A stretch of 64,000 nucleotides of DNA from Chromobotia macracanthus. Lineage: Eukaryota > Chordata > Actinopteri > Cypriniformes > Botiidae. A model generated the notes under the pieces. It had not been told where the DNA came from, ran no database searches, and saw nothing but the letters and a program-made list of their open reading frames with translations. The first letter of the stretch is position 1. Each line of letters starts with the position of its first letter. Made by a program: the position numbers and the translations under genes. This document shows positions 51,601 to 60,976 of the stretch, one piece after another. The DNA lies in NCBI GenBank assembly GCA_036877525.1, contig JAZGTH010000034.1, positions 1,116,001-1,180,000 on the forward strand, read 5' to 3'.

Positions 51601-53070
51601 ATTAATACATCCTATGAAATTAATACATCTGCAGTTATGTATTCTGCATGGTTGTCCTCGGTTCCAAAAAGGTCTGTAACAATGGCCAGTTGCATAAGGT
51701 TCCCCACCTGTTTTCAGCTTTAAAGTGCTATATCCCCTTTCTGCATTAGACAGAATCAATATCTGTCGTTCTCTGTGGGAAAATAAAAGATACAGAGATT
51801 GCTGTAATCTCTGTGTTGTGTGACTGATGGTTATTTTGTTCACTAGTTATTTGCAGATAATGCCGTTGTGTAACTGAGGCCCATGAACATTGTGTATACA
51901 AAATAAATTGTTCAGTATTTTAAATGTATTGTGCTTTAGATCAAAATGACCTTTGTCTGTGAAAAGCAACATGAAACAGTGTTCACAAACCTATTTTACT
52001 TTAAAATGTTAAGTTTTTAAGACTGACACAGGATAGTAAATGAGAAAAATATTTAATATGCAACGCAAGATTATCAAGTCACGAACCAAATCACCAACCT
52101 TTTTTGTTTAGAATAATATGCACAGATTTATCATGCATTGTAAGATCAGGAATGCAAATGAGGTCCGTTTTTTCAGGTTGACCACAAAGCAGTTTTTTAA
52201 ACTGCAAGATGGAATTTGAAATGTTTTTAAATGACTGAATTGCTTGGAGCCATGACCTAGCATTTAGCACATTGAGCTTAAGTGCTCGAGCAGGTGATTT
52301 AAATTCAAATCCATCTCATGACATTTTTCAGTCTCTCTCTCTCTAATAATTTCTCTAATAATTTTCTGTCCTCTACTTTCGGCAAAAAGCCAGAAATAAT
52401 ATAAACAACAGAATCCAATTTTCCCCATAATTTAATAGCATTTTAATATTACGAGGCTGTTGTCACTTGACCTTCTGTCAATCATAATCTGAATCACTCG
52501 TATGAAGAAATTCAGCCATCTGTATAGACTGTGGTCACCGTGCCAGCCTGAGACTTTATTCACTACCATTTCTATAGATGCCGACTTACTGAGTTGGCAT
52601 CTATAGTGATTTATCTGCTGCTTTACCTTGTTGTTGTCATGGTAACCCACTTCCTGCACACCAAGTCTAATTAAAAGTCACACTCTGATTGGTCAGTTGG
52701 TGTCTCCCGTCGCTTCCTATGTAGCTAGCGGTCAGAGATGATCCCAACTCCCACGCAGAACCTTCCCACAGCAATGATGCAATGTTATATCACTGTAGCA
52801 GAGACAGAAATTCAAATCGCTGGGTTTATAGATCTTAGTCTTAACTACATAACTATAGCTTAGCACTTTGCATGACAGTAATTGTTTTTTTTTTCAGTAT
52901 TAGCAACTTGGAGCATTAAATGTTTGATATGTAAAGCATTTCTGTTGTTAACAAAAGGTTTGCAGAACTAATCAGTGTTTGTCTTGGCTGTAGGTATGGC
53001 TGGAGCCATCCATTATCTCTCGGATCTTGCCCAGCCTGAGACTTCCTGCTTCCCCGCTTTTGAACTTTGA
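33466..53070 (+). CDS. lancl2: LanC-like protein 2, complete coding sequence in nine exons
   Basis: Exons 33466-33633, 37169-37286, 37741-37948, 39808-39955, 43408-43554, 47306-47488, 49298-49474, 51424-51496 and 52994-53070 join in frame into 432 residues. LanC-like proteins are alpha-toroid zinc enzymes that bind glutathione and are reported to add it to dehydroamino-acid sites in proteins; LANCL2 is also proposed as an abscisic-acid receptor and is N-myristoylated. The start MGENMSKRLKL nearly equals human MGETMSKRLKL and puts Gly at position 2. Zinc ligands are intact: Cys309 (HWCHGAPG), Cys355 and His356 (LCHGTAGN). LLQQMEEGLKTADPHD, NGRRVTFLCGDAGPLAVG and RHKKFRSGNYPSSLSNETDR fit LANCL2 rather than LANCL1. 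It ends FPAFEL, without the short tail of human LANCL2 (450 residues). Confidence 0.97.
34402..34423. repeat. (TGTAT)4 pentanucleotide microsatellite
   Basis: Four perfect copies of a 5-bp unit. Confidence 0.85.
35181..35188. repeat. Left target-site duplication CCCAGCCC
   Basis: Exact match to 35683-35690 on the other side of the hAT-like element. Confidence 0.88.
35189..35682. mobile_element. Non-autonomous hAT-like MITE with 8-bp target-site duplication
   Basis: A 494-bp element bounded by TAGGGCTGCACGATTT and, inverted at the right end, TAGGCCTGCAGGATTA (13 of 16 matching). Both sides carry the identical 8-mer CCCAGCCC (35181-35188 and 35683-35690), the hAT hallmark. The interior starts 'gtcgaattgcgaattttctg' and ends with 'tcgtgatttcggtttaaaac', typical of the 'gggctgcacgattt' fish MITEs. 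It has no transposase frame. Confidence 0.88.
35683..35690. repeat. Right target-site duplication CCCAGCCC
   Basis: Exact match to 35181-35188. Confidence 0.88.
37169..37286 (+). CDS. lancl2: lancl2 exon 2
   Basis: Acceptor AAATAG/ATC, donor ACGG/GTAAAT. Encodes ISDAFQKKVQNKIKDLLQQM then EEGLKTADPHDFSTYTGWT, the first helices of the toroid; almost identical to human in its second half. Confidence 0.96.
37287..37740 (+). other. lancl2 intron 2
   Basis: A 454-bp AT-rich intron; nothing recognisable. Confidence 0.9.
37741..37948 (+). CDS. lancl2: lancl2 exon 3
   Basis: Acceptor CTCTAG/GC, donor ACTAA/GTAAGA. Encodes IALLYLQLHRVTSEASHL, DYVKRTLRNLNGRRVTFLCG and DAGPLAVGAVAHHRLKNQ. GDAGPLAV is a family signature. 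Confidence 0.96.
37949..39807 (+). other. lancl2 intron 3
   Basis: A 1.9-kb intron holding the fossil Tc1/mariner fragment at 39033-39305; otherwise nothing is recognised. Confidence 0.85.
39033..39305 (+). mobile_element. Fossil Tc1/mariner transposase fragment (C-terminal third)
   Basis: A frame from 39033 reads GLFQHDKAPVYKVRLINKWF, close to the Tc1 signature with the second catalytic Asp (FQHDNAPxHK). It stops at TAA; another frame then continues DLNPAKHFWDLLEI (Tc1 DLNPIEHLWDELE) and PDLTDALG. The catalytic Glu is replaced by Lys, and stops and frameshifts are present, so it is dead. No terminal inverted repeats were located. Confidence 0.75.
39808..39955 (+). CDS. lancl2: lancl2 exon 4
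   Basis: Acceptor TATAAG/G, donor ACCAAG/GTGATT; ends phase 0. Encodes LLQLQRSVLSPDSDIPDELL, YGRAGYLYALLYINKEIGPD and TVDESTITK. YGRAGYLYALL is a typical LanC-like repeat core. Confidence 0.96.
39956..43407 (+). other. lancl2 intron 4
   Basis: A 3.5-kb intron with a C10 run near 41092 and a foldback-element fragment at 42221-42312. No exon is visible. Confidence 0.85.
42221..42312 (+). mobile_element. Left-end fragment of the cyprinid foldback element
   Basis: 'acaaataaaagttctgtcat' followed by 'tatttacttacaccgatgtt' and 'gttctaaacccatatgacat' matches the family's left arm. The right arm is missing. Confidence 0.6.
43408..43554 (+). CDS. lancl2: lancl2 exon 5
   Basis: Acceptor TCTAAG/GTG, donor ATGCAG/GTAAGG; 49 codons, phase 0 both ends. 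Encodes VVTAILDSGKNLSKDEKKTE, RCPLLYEWHKKQYVGAAHGL and AGIYYMLMQ. YVGAAHGLAGI is the conserved LanC GxxHG motif. Confidence 0.97.
44812..44915 (+). mobile_element. Degenerate tRNA-derived SINE head
   Basis: 'gtggtgtagtggttaagtga' then 'cagggctcgtaactggcaga' and 'ttcctggtccaactctcac' follow a tRNA-like A-box/B-box layout seen in fish SINEs ('tggcctagtggttagagagt...gactcgtaacc'). Confidence 0.55.
46620..46880. promoter_or_regulatory. Candidate conserved noncoding element in lancl2 intron 5
   Basis: A repeat-free patch with balanced composition ('gctcgtgtatcgctgtagga', 'acacacggctccgctctcta'). Conservation was not tested. Confidence 0.25.
47306..47488 (+). CDS. lancl2: lancl2 exon 6: first zinc cysteine
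   Basis: Acceptor TGTGCAG/CCC, donor CATAAA/GTGAGT; 61 codons. Contains SVDYVRHKKFRSGNYPSSLS and HWCHGAPGVVHML; the Cys is the first zinc ligand (residue 309). IMAHK replaces human MQAYK. Confidence 0.97.
47489..49297 (+). other. lancl2 intron 6
   Basis: A 1.8-kb intron; CT/CA-rich low-complexity sequence at about 48445-48550, otherwise AT-rich with nothing recognised. Confidence 0.85.
49298..49474 (+). CDS. lancl2: lancl2 exon 7: Cys-His zinc pair
   Basis: Acceptor TTTTAG/GTC, donor TGTAAG/GTGTGT; 59 codons. Encodes VFKDDKYLKDAVECGEVIWQ, RGLLRKGYGLCHGTAGNGYA and FLSLYHLTQDKKYLYRACK. Cys355-His356 complete the zinc site. Confidence 0.97.
50150..50640. promoter_or_regulatory. Candidate conserved noncoding element in lancl2 intron 7
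   Basis: About 490 bp without microsatellites or recognised repeats and with balanced composition. It stands out from the AT-rich flanks. Inferred from composition only. Confidence 0.28.
51160..51240. repeat. Minisatellite fragment ('cctagcaactgcatag...agcaaccacatagcaatg')
   Basis: Same unit type as 10561-10740. Confidence 0.5.
51424..51496 (+). CDS. lancl2: lancl2 exon 8
   Basis: Acceptor TTCTTAG/TTT, donor TTTGAAG/GTAATC; 73 bp. Encodes FAEWCLGSGTHGCRIPDRPY then SLFE. The human equivalent is FAEWCLDYGAHGCRIPDRPY. Confidence 0.96.
51497..52993 (+). other. lancl2 intron 8
   Basis: A 1.5-kb intron containing a near full-length SINE (52240-52405); the rest is unremarkable. Confidence 0.85.
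52240..52405 (+). mobile_element. tRNA-derived SINE, near full length
   Basis: Head 'catgacctagcatttagcac', then 'attgagcttaagtgctcgag', B-box region 'aaattcaaatccatctcatg', a CT-rich body and the tail 'ggcaaaaagcc'. This follows a cyprinid SINE layout ('gtggcctagtggttagcacg...gggcttgagtgctcgggcagg...aaaggcaaaaagcc'). Confidence 0.65.
52994..53070 (+). CDS. lancl2: lancl2 exon 9: terminal coding exon
   Basis: Acceptor CTGTAG/GT; stop TGA 53068-53070. Encodes GMAGAIHYLSDLAQPETSCF then PAFEL. It stops right after PAFEL, as LANCL1 does, whereas human LANCL2 adds a few residues. Confidence 0.96.
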
Positions 53071-53772
53071 CCTGTACTTGACATAGACTTTAACTCCTTT
53101 ATTAGGGGCTTTACATGCTTTTACAGAGCACATTTGATGGTATAAGTTCAACACTTTGGATGGACCCTTTAAAATGACGAAGACAACATTTCTTCCTCAT
53201 CACAACAGATGCAAAAAAAGCTAAAAAAAAATCCAACCTTCAGCCTATAACTTAACATTGAAGAGTTCTGTCTTCGTAGCTTGTAATCTTTATCAATATG
53301 TTGGTTTTGCTAATATATAATTTTATTTCATTTTAATTTGTCTACATCTTAAGGCACAATGCTTTGCTATACCTGTTTTCTTTGCATTTGCATGCTTGTT
53401 GGTTTATAGCAGTGCCTCTGTTGCACACTGATATATTGTCACACACTGGGACATTTGTGCCCGTGTGACTGCAAATTTACCTGTTCAGGTCTTGTATATG
53501 TTGTCTTTGTCTTTTGCATGAGGATGGAAACACATACTCATGTGACAATGTGGTGATGTATATGTGTCTGTAGGTAAAATATCAACAGTATCAACTAGAC
53601 ATGGTTGTTTAGTATGTGCTCTGTATGTCTGTTTTGTTCCAGTTACCATTGGTGAATGTCTTGATCAAAGAAAGAATCTATTGTACTGGAAAGAATGACC
53701 TGTGATTGTAAATATTGTTTCCTCAGGCAACTGTGTTATGAATGTCACAATAAATTGAGCTTTTTTGAACCA
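53071..53772 (+). other. lancl2: lancl2 3' UTR
   Basis: About 0.7 kb from the stop codon to just after AATAAA at 53749-53754. No competing gene is visible. Confidence 0.7.
53749..53754 (+). terminator. lancl2: lancl2 poly(A) signal
   Basis: AATAAA in 'gtcacaataaattgagcttt', about 680 bp after the stop codon, with T- and GT-rich sequence downstream. Confidence 0.65.
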
Positions 53773-54875
53773 GTCAAAATGAACGTGTCTTATTCTGTAA
53801 ACAACAGATCCATGAGGTGAGTTTTCATGCTCGGTTCTTAAAGTATATCATAAGATTTTAAATAAAACTAAAGCACAAATAGAGATGGAGCTGGATCAGT
53901 CTAAAATCAAGCCGAAAAAGAGAAAACTGGATTATGAAAACTGGTTTGTCTTTAAAAATAGTCAATGAATGTCAAGGACATCCACATGATATGACTGGTC
54001 CTACAGGCCCTAACAATGAACCAATATTTTTATAGCTTTTACTAATATGCTACTGCTTATTGTTGAACCTTTATTGTTTACTGTTTATGTCTGTGTTTGT
54101 TCATAATTATTCATTTTATGTCAAAATTGTTCATTATTTCATGCTAAGCATTGTATAAACTTTCTAAGCTGTAGCTGTAAATTAAATGGCTATAATATCA
54201 TTTTATGACAGCTATACATTTATAAACAATTTGCTTGAACCATTGTTATTGTGGAGTTCTGCTTTTACAAATGCCTGCATTTTTCATTCACATCCTGCCA
54301 TGTGATGTGCCATCTCCAGGTTCACTCCAGTGTGTAGGTGTCTGAAATATTCCATTAAAACTTTCAATACCGGAGTACCTTTACATATAGAAGTTGCAAT
54401 ATGCTATACATTTAAGCTCTTGAGCTTATAAAACAGAAAAAGGAATGTCTTAAGAAGAGATGAAAAATATGTTTAGTGTAAGTTTTACCATTACTTACAA
54501 AATTAAATATTGGGTCGTGAATTCTGTCATAAATTCAGTGTTACATAAATTCAGCTGTTCTCACAGTCCACTGCAGTGTTGCAGTTGGCAGAACCTTGAG
54601 TGGGTGCAGATACTGACAGCCCTCAGCTATGCCTTCAAGTTCTGTGCGTCATTCCTGACTGTTAATTCTATGATATTGTTTGAAATAGTTGACTGTTCAG
54701 ACACGCTATTCAGACAAGCACAAAGACATCCATCAGGTACTCTGTGGTTCTGTAATAAGCTTGCTTTTTTATTCTAGACAACCAGATGAAGTATATCAAA
54801 ATTTTCAGAATTTGGAATAAAGTAATCCCTAAAATGGACTAAAATTATTCCTTTACTGTGCTACTGAAGAAACAG

Positions 54876-54938
54876 CTACAGCTTGGATGGCCTGAGGGTG
54901 AGTAAATTAAGAAAATGTGGGGGTGAACTATTTATTTA
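54876..54938 (+). mobile_element. Right-end fragment of the cyprinid foldback element
   Basis: 'cagcttggatggcctgaggg' then 'tgagtaaattaagaaaatgt' and 'gggggtgaactatt' is the usual right terminus of the family. Confidence 0.65.
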
Positions 54939-55031
54939 AATTGCTATTGTTCTGTTATTTTTCCTTCACTCAAATACTCACGCAAGCACTCTGGATATAA
55001 AACTCCATGATAAAATTAGTCTAGACTTCGT

Positions 55032-55180
55032 TTCTGTAACTCAATTAGTAGAGCATTGTATTAACAGAAAAGGTTGTAGGTTTGATCCCCAGGGAACACA
55101 CATACTGATAAAATGTATAGCTTGAATGCACTGTAAGTCACTTTTTATAAAAGCATCTGCCAAATGGATGAATATAAAAT
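55032..55180 (+). mobile_element. tRNA-derived SINE, DANA/mermaid-like, near full length
   Basis: Head 'ctgtaactcaattagtagag', B-box 'taggtttgatccccaggg', body 'atactgataaaatgtatagc', 'ttgaatgcactgtaagtcac', tail 'ataaaagcatctgccaaatg'. The best-preserved SINE in the window. Confidence 0.8.
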
Positions 55181-56339
55181 AGCAGTAATTGTACCCAGAC
55201 CAGTAACAAGCACAGCATTTGCAGTGTCATCTGTTAAAGACATACCAAAAAATCTCTAACAGAGGGGGACTTTATTGTAGATTATAACTTCCTCTGACAT
55301 TAAACTGTCTCACTAAGACATGGCTGCTGATGTGTCATTGACAATGTAGGTAATAATGCACTTCACAAAACTGTCACATCTACCCACATTTTTGCACATC
55401 CAAATGTCATCCTGGCAGCTCAAATTTTTCTGGTGCTGCATAATTGTCAATTTGTCACTCCAACATAGGAAAAGATGTTAAAAAATTTACAGCTGTCTTT
55501 CACACCCTTCAATGAGTCTTGAGTTAGAACCTACACTGTCATTTAAACCATCTTAGCATCCATGCCTGACAAAATGATTCCATGATATTGAAACAAAATA
55601 CTAATCTATTCTAACATTTAGCAAATGGACACTGTCTCTTCTTTGCATAGTTAAACTTCAAGCAGATGATACAAATAAACCATTACCAATGTAACCACAA
55701 CAACAGTATAAAAAGCCACACTTTTAAAATGTTTTCTTCAATGTAATTGAAGTATACCAGCATTATATGCAGTATACCTGCAAATAATTAACACCTAATA
55801 GGGTGTAATAGGGAGTTCTTGTTTAAATTAATTTTTGTGCTTAAACATATGCTTAAAAACCTTCCATGACATTTGGGTTATTTCTTCTTGGGTTATGTCA
55901 TCCTCAAACAAGAGTTTCATGCTACCATTTGTGCCAAACAATCTGATGTATTCCTGCTCCCAAGGGTACAGTACTGTATATTCTCAATGTCACAATATCA
56001 AGTTACACTATAAATATGAAACCAGCCAAAAATAATGAGAGTTTCCAAACTGTTTCTCCAAAGTGTCATTTCTCCAGGTATCTGTTTAAGTGAAATCTGC
56101 CAGGTAGTATGGCCATTTTACATGTAGAATTAAAACAAATCACAGCAGCTTTATGAATACAGTATGCAAAATACTAAGTAGTCATTATGTTCAATTAATA
56201 TGATGAACATGCTCATAATATGAAGCACAATATTTTGAACAGGCCTACATTGTTATTTTCATTGTTATGTTTTTAAAAGCTTCCAAATCTGTGTAATTTA
56301 CTTTTTAAACAATAATTAGTGTTTTCAGAAGTAAATTTA

Positions 56340-56660
56340 TTTTAAATTAACACAATGATGCCTAAATGCCACTGTTTGTGTGCACATTTTGCCCCTCAAA
56401 CGATAATTAAAAGGGCAACTAATTCAAGTGAACCTGCCCAGAGCTGTTTCAAGCAGTTATTGAACTAAATGAATCACTCCCTCTGAATAACAACATAAAA
56501 TGCAGCTATATTTCTCATCAGGCTGAATCCATTTTGTTCAACTGCCCGTTATTCAAAGATAATTGTATTCCAATAATTAATTTGTACAAATAGATTCACA
56601 GAGGGGCATTAGCAGGAGCAAGCTCAACAAAACGAGACATTTAACCCAAAATGAGCTTTC
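56340..56660. promoter_or_regulatory. Candidate conserved noncoding element between lancl2 and vopp1
   Basis: About 320 bp, repeat-free, with TAATTA-type homeodomain sites, 'gcccctcaaacgataattaa' and 'tgcccagagctgtttcaagc'. The texture (ordered, no slippage tracts) is that of developmental enhancers. Conservation was not tested. Confidence 0.35.
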
Positions 56661-57546
56661 ACTCCCTGCAGCATCTACAGAAATGGTCTTATAGATGAAA
56701 TTAGCTGGAAAGATGTAAATGTTACTATCTCCTACTGTGAACAGTTATCATGGCTTCAGCAAACTGCCTCTTTCATTATCTACTTCAGATTTCTGGGAAA
56801 CACCTAGGAATCAAAGTTTCTTCCATAAAACCATTTACAGAAAATTTGAACAAAGCAATAGGCAATTTTCAGTTTGGAGGTTAGATAGTATGAATGTACT
56901 TGCTGATCATTCACATGAAGTCATGATCATGTGCTATTCACTAGCTGTAATAAGGTAAAATGCAAGACTGATTTGGGATCAGTTTCCCTGTATAAGGGTT
57001 GGTCTTAAGGTCGGCCTTAAGTAACTTTGCAGTGTGATAATATTGAAGTCATGTATTAATCCACTGCTTCGTTTCCATGGCAGCTCATCTGGTGCTTCAG
57101 AAGCACCTGTTCTCCCAAAGGACAACGGATTGCTTACACCTGGTCTCTAAGCGTGTGAAACATAGTGATGAGCGACCGAGGTGTGCTTCAGGCAAAAAGA
57201 CATCTCATATACACTGGGGATAAGAATACACAGTTTCAAAGAAAAAATCAAAGCTCCTTCTTTCTGCATGTCATCTTCTGACGGGTTCTTCCAATCTCTG
57301 TCAGGCAGACCTCCATTTATTCTTTCATTGTTTAAAATTCCTCTCCCATATTTAGGCAGGACTTTGTTGGCCCTGTATTGTGTACCTATCAAATGATAAG
57401 CAACAAATTGAAAGCGAGCAAAATTGAGAGGTTCTGGAAAAAAATAAATAAAATAATGTTTTGGACCCATTTTAAGCCACTGAACCACTTTTCGGTGGTG
57501 TGGTACTGTAGCTTTCTGGTTCGTGTCAGTGAACTGTTTTTGTGGT

Positions 57547-57755
57547 TCATTGTGATGGTTCATTGTGGTCCTTTTTCTCTGCAGTCTTGAAGACCTGGTC
57601 GTAAGCAGGTGGTGGATGATTGCAGTAGGAGGGGGGAGGTGGGTATGAGTTCATCATATGTGCTGGGGTGGGCTGACCTGGGAAGGCAGGGGTTAAGGCC
57701 ATTGTCATGTTGCCACAGGGGTCAATGTAGCCTTGTGTGCCTGGTTGCTGGGAAA
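57547..57755 (-). CDS. vopp1: vopp1 exon 5: Pro-rich PPxY tail and stop
   Basis: Minus-strand acceptor TCCAACAG/TTT; stop TGA at 57549-57547. Reads QQPGTQGYIDPCGNMTMALT, then NSYPPPPSYCNHPPPAYDQV with two PPxY motifs, then FKTAEKKDHNEPSQ. Confidence 0.92.
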
Positions 57756-60700
57756 CTGTTGGAGAAAGAATTAGTTCATTAATATCTAAATTAACTTTCA
57801 GTATACAATGTCTTTACATGTTTTTATACTAGAATTCTAGTAAGGTATTAAATTGTTAAATATTTTAAGTGGTGTCCCACTTAAAGTGGTATCCTTAACA
57901 AAACTTCTTTAGAAATAAAACACATCATATTCACATTTTTTATTTGATTTTCCACTCAGCAAGCGGATATAATGACACATTTTCCCTGAGTACAGACAGA
58001 AAGTTAAAAAGAAAACTTTAGAAAAATCATAGAAAAGTTACCTATTTTTCCTCACAAAAGCATGTCTTAGCATTTAGGAAAAATGGACTCTCTATGATAT
58101 AAGGCCAATTACACAGCATTGTTTTTACTTTTTTCAGTTTGTTTTCTGAACCATATCAGATTTCAAACTGTTATGGTGCCAAAAGGGTCTGAAGATTCAG
58201 ACACAAAAATTTGCAAACAGATACACAGTAATCAGTTCTTAATTTCATTTGAGGTCAGGAACATGCAGGATTTTTTTCAAATCTAATGTCATGGACTGCA
58301 TCTATGGCATGTTGCTGTTTAACTAATAAACAATAAGTTTCACTCTTCCCACCATCTCTAAAAACATATTTACAATAATATACTTAACAAATTAAATATC
58401 TGGATTACACCCTTATCCTTATTTTTCTGCCATTTAAAGCAGCTTTTGTAATAATTCATCAAACTAATAAAAATAGCTAGCAGCTTACAATAATAAACTA
58501 ATTGATAAAACTTGTTGACCAGAAATATTGTTTACTTCATATATTTGGAACAGCAGGACATTGTTGGCCATATGTTGGCAATGTGTCTGTTCACACATGA
58601 GAATGGCTCATTTGCAATGTTCTGCTTGTTTGGCACAGAGAGATGGGGAAATAAATCAAGTCTGTGGTGAGGTGCCAACCCCAGTTCCTAGCAAGAGCAG
58701 ACAAATAATAACCGCCTGGTCCCCAATTTTGAGGAAGAGTCAACAAGTGTATTTCACTTGTCAGGTTCATCAAAAGGCCAAAATGTGAAATGATTGGCAT
58801 CTTTTGACTGGCATCACAGTATGAATATTACCAGTGAAACCACTGGCTAGATAATTAGTTAAATAAGAAGATATTAATACTAACTAAAATAGAACCTTTA
58901 AAGTGACTTTTCTGACTAGCATTCACTAACTAATTGTAACTGCCATTAACATGTTGCATTAATGATACAATATTAAGTCAATGATACAATATTCTAATAA
59001 GCATTAAAAATACAGGGTGAAACAAATATTTATTACATTGTCAGATTTTAACCAGATGCATCTCAGTACTGAATTAAACATATAATTTAAATTGTCTTGC
59101 TTTACGAACAAAAAGAAAGTTATTTTTTACAACTATCTTTCACAACTTAGTACTACTATATCTGCAGTTACTAAGCACCTAGTGTGAATTTTACACCAAT
59201 GTTTTTGTTGACAGTGACAAATGGCTAGTGCCTCTACCCTGCTCTAGGTCTTTAAACATCAGGCTAAACATTAACACCATCAACTACAGCATATGGATTC
59301 ATACATTTAAAAGAACATAATGACACCTGTGAATTAAAAAGCAATGAAACACTCACCTGGCGTGCCGACAGGGTGTCTGGTGAATGACACGTTAAAGGCG
59401 GGCTCCTCGCTGAGCGGAGATGGATACATCCGTCTACGAATAAAAAGTCCTGCCCCGCAGCAGAACAGAACGCCCATCATCAGCAAGAGCCTATAGGAAG
59501 GAGACAATATCTGATTGACGCAATCTTCTACAATCACCACTATTGAGAAGCAAAAAAGTGAGTTTAGGGTTGTACCGAGCAACATTATCAACTGCAACTC
59601 CACCTTAAAACAGCTGTGTATCTTATTGCATGTGTGTCACCCTTCAGTAGATGAATTAGAATATTTAATCCTCAACTTCTATAGACTTGACTGTAATTAC
59701 AGTTGGGGTCCCAGAGAACCTAATGATAAATGTGTTACACTAACAACTAGTAATAACGTCACAATTAAGCTTTGGTCAACCCATCATATTATTTTAATGT
59801 TTTTCTGACTTAATCTAAACCTAACATCTCTATGTTATTTCAACTGCTATTTATTTCATTTATTATTTCAACTGTTATTTTTAAATATTTTTTTTTGGAA
59901 ATATGACATTTTAGTAACATTTGTTTTGTTTGAGATGCATTTCAGTGGGTATACACCAGTCAGTGAAAGTTAACATGAAAATTCACAATATTTTTGGGGG
60001 ATGTTTGGTGCTTAAAATTGAATGTTTTTATCAGATTAGGAAAAGTAATGTAGAATTAGTCTGCTGCAAACAGACCATAAGGGTGAAAGACATCTAAGGT
60101 GTGACTGATGGTAGAGAATTAGCCTGAACTGATGTTTGCACACATTTACACACTTGTAATGTTGGGCACTGATTCAGAAGGGCAATGCAATGACCCCTCG
60201 TGTAAAAAGAGAGGTGGTCTGAATGCCAATGCTTGAAGAATTGACAGGAAAACACCAATGACAATGACAAAACAAGGTTGATGCTATCAGAAACCTGTGT
60301 GAACACCTGAAGGCCATAAATAGATGACCCACTAGTCCCTTTGTGAATGTCTAATGGTAAACGGTAAATGTATCTAATGGTAAAGTCATTAGTCAATAAA
60401 GTGCCAAGACTTCCTATTGGACAGGAAAAGTGAAGCGCAAAGCAGCGTTGTTTTCTCTCTTAACTCTGTATGCATAAAATAATCATGACCTACTGAACTG
60501 AAGAACAAGACTTCTGGGTTAAGCTACAGTGTTTAGGCAGATCAGTGAGATGTTGTTTAACCAAATCATGAGGACAAGGGTCATTCTCAGGAAATGGTGC
60601 TATTTGTGTCCCCAGGACGTCAGTTAGTAAATCTAGTTCTTGAGAACTTAGTAATGTGCATAAGTGTGCTGCTTTGTGAAAGAGGCAATGGGAAGGAAAT

Positions 60701-60799
60701 GACAAAGATGACTGTTCTTACCAGAAATACCAGAGTCTCTGGATGGAGAGGGCTCGAACACAGCAGCGTGTCCCACAACAGTCCTCATATGAGCGACAT
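57547..60799 (-). CDS. vopp1: VOPP1 (vesicular, overexpressed in cancer, prosurvival protein 1), last three coding exons
   Basis: Minus-strand exons 60722-60799, 59357-59490 and 57547-57755 join in frame into 139 residues plus stop. VOPP1 is a small single-pass protein of endolysosomal vesicles, linked to NF-kB signalling and, through PPxY motifs, to the WW protein WWOX. In order: CRSYEDCCGTRCCVRALSIQ (Cys-rich lumenal part), RLWYFWLLLMMGVLFCCGAG (membrane helix), LFIRRRMYPSPLSEEPAFNV (basic stop-transfer and cytosolic part), then a Pro-rich tail with PPSY and PPAY. The human sequence is very similar up to FNV and at the PPPPxY motifs. The exons for the signal peptide and KKHCWYFEGLY segment are not in the window. 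The extra C-terminal residues after DQVFKTAEKK differ from human. Orientation is convergent with lancl2, as in human. Confidence 0.93.
57756..59356 (-). other. vopp1 intron 4
   Basis: A 1.6-kb AT-rich intron. The patch 58540-58800 is balanced in composition and may be regulatory. No exon is visible. Confidence 0.85.
58540..58800. promoter_or_regulatory. Candidate conserved noncoding element in vopp1 intron 4
   Basis: A repeat-free patch with ordered sequence ('ccaaccccagttcctagcaa', 'taaccgcctggtccccaatt'). It is open in frames on both strands (86 and 69 codons), which reflects composition rather than coding. Conservation was not tested. Confidence 0.3.
59357..59490 (-). CDS. vopp1: vopp1 exon 4: membrane helix and juxtamembrane region
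   Basis: Minus-strand acceptor CCTATAG/GCT and donor CGCCAG/GTGAGT; 134 bp. Reads LLLMMGVLFCCGAGLFIRRR, MYPSPLSEEPAFNVSFTRHP, VGTP. Confidence 0.94.
59491..60721 (-). other. vopp1 intron 3
   Basis: A 1.2-kb intron; AT-rich left half, more balanced right half; nothing recognised. Confidence 0.85.
60722..60799 (-). CDS. vopp1: vopp1 exon 3: Cys-rich segment and start of membrane helix
   Basis: Minus-strand acceptor CTAACAG/ATG and donor TTCTG/GTAAGA. Reads CRSYEDCCGTRCCVRALSIQ then RLWYF(W). It enters with one base of a split codon, as between YYI and CRS in human. Confidence 0.93.
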
Positions 60800-60976
60800 C
60801 TGTTAGATGGTGAGAGAAGTAAATGACAGGTCAAAATCATGAAGCTGATGTTTTCTTGCTTATGGGAAAATGATGACATGAGGAATGACGCAGTGAGGAT
60901 TTTAAATAAAAATATATTAACTTGAAATGCTGATACTGATACACTGAATGGTTATACATTATGACAAAAATTATTT

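Larger units (their letters stand above)
53773..57546. other. Spacer between convergent lancl2 and vopp1, including vopp1 3' UTR
   Basis: 3.8 kb: foldback fragment (54876-54938), SINE (55032-55180), candidate conserved element (56340-56660) and, at the right, the vopp1 3' UTR. A minus-strand AATAAA lies at 57321-57316, about 230 bp after the vopp1 stop. The 138-codon minus-strand frame at 57147-57563 lies inside this UTR and is not supported as a gene. Confidence 0.65.

Noticed and set aside
33466..53070. Identity as lancl1 (suggested by the PAFEL end)
   Set aside because: The MGENMSKRLKL start, NLNGRRVTFLCG and RHKKFRSGNYPSSLSNETDR are LANCL2-specific.
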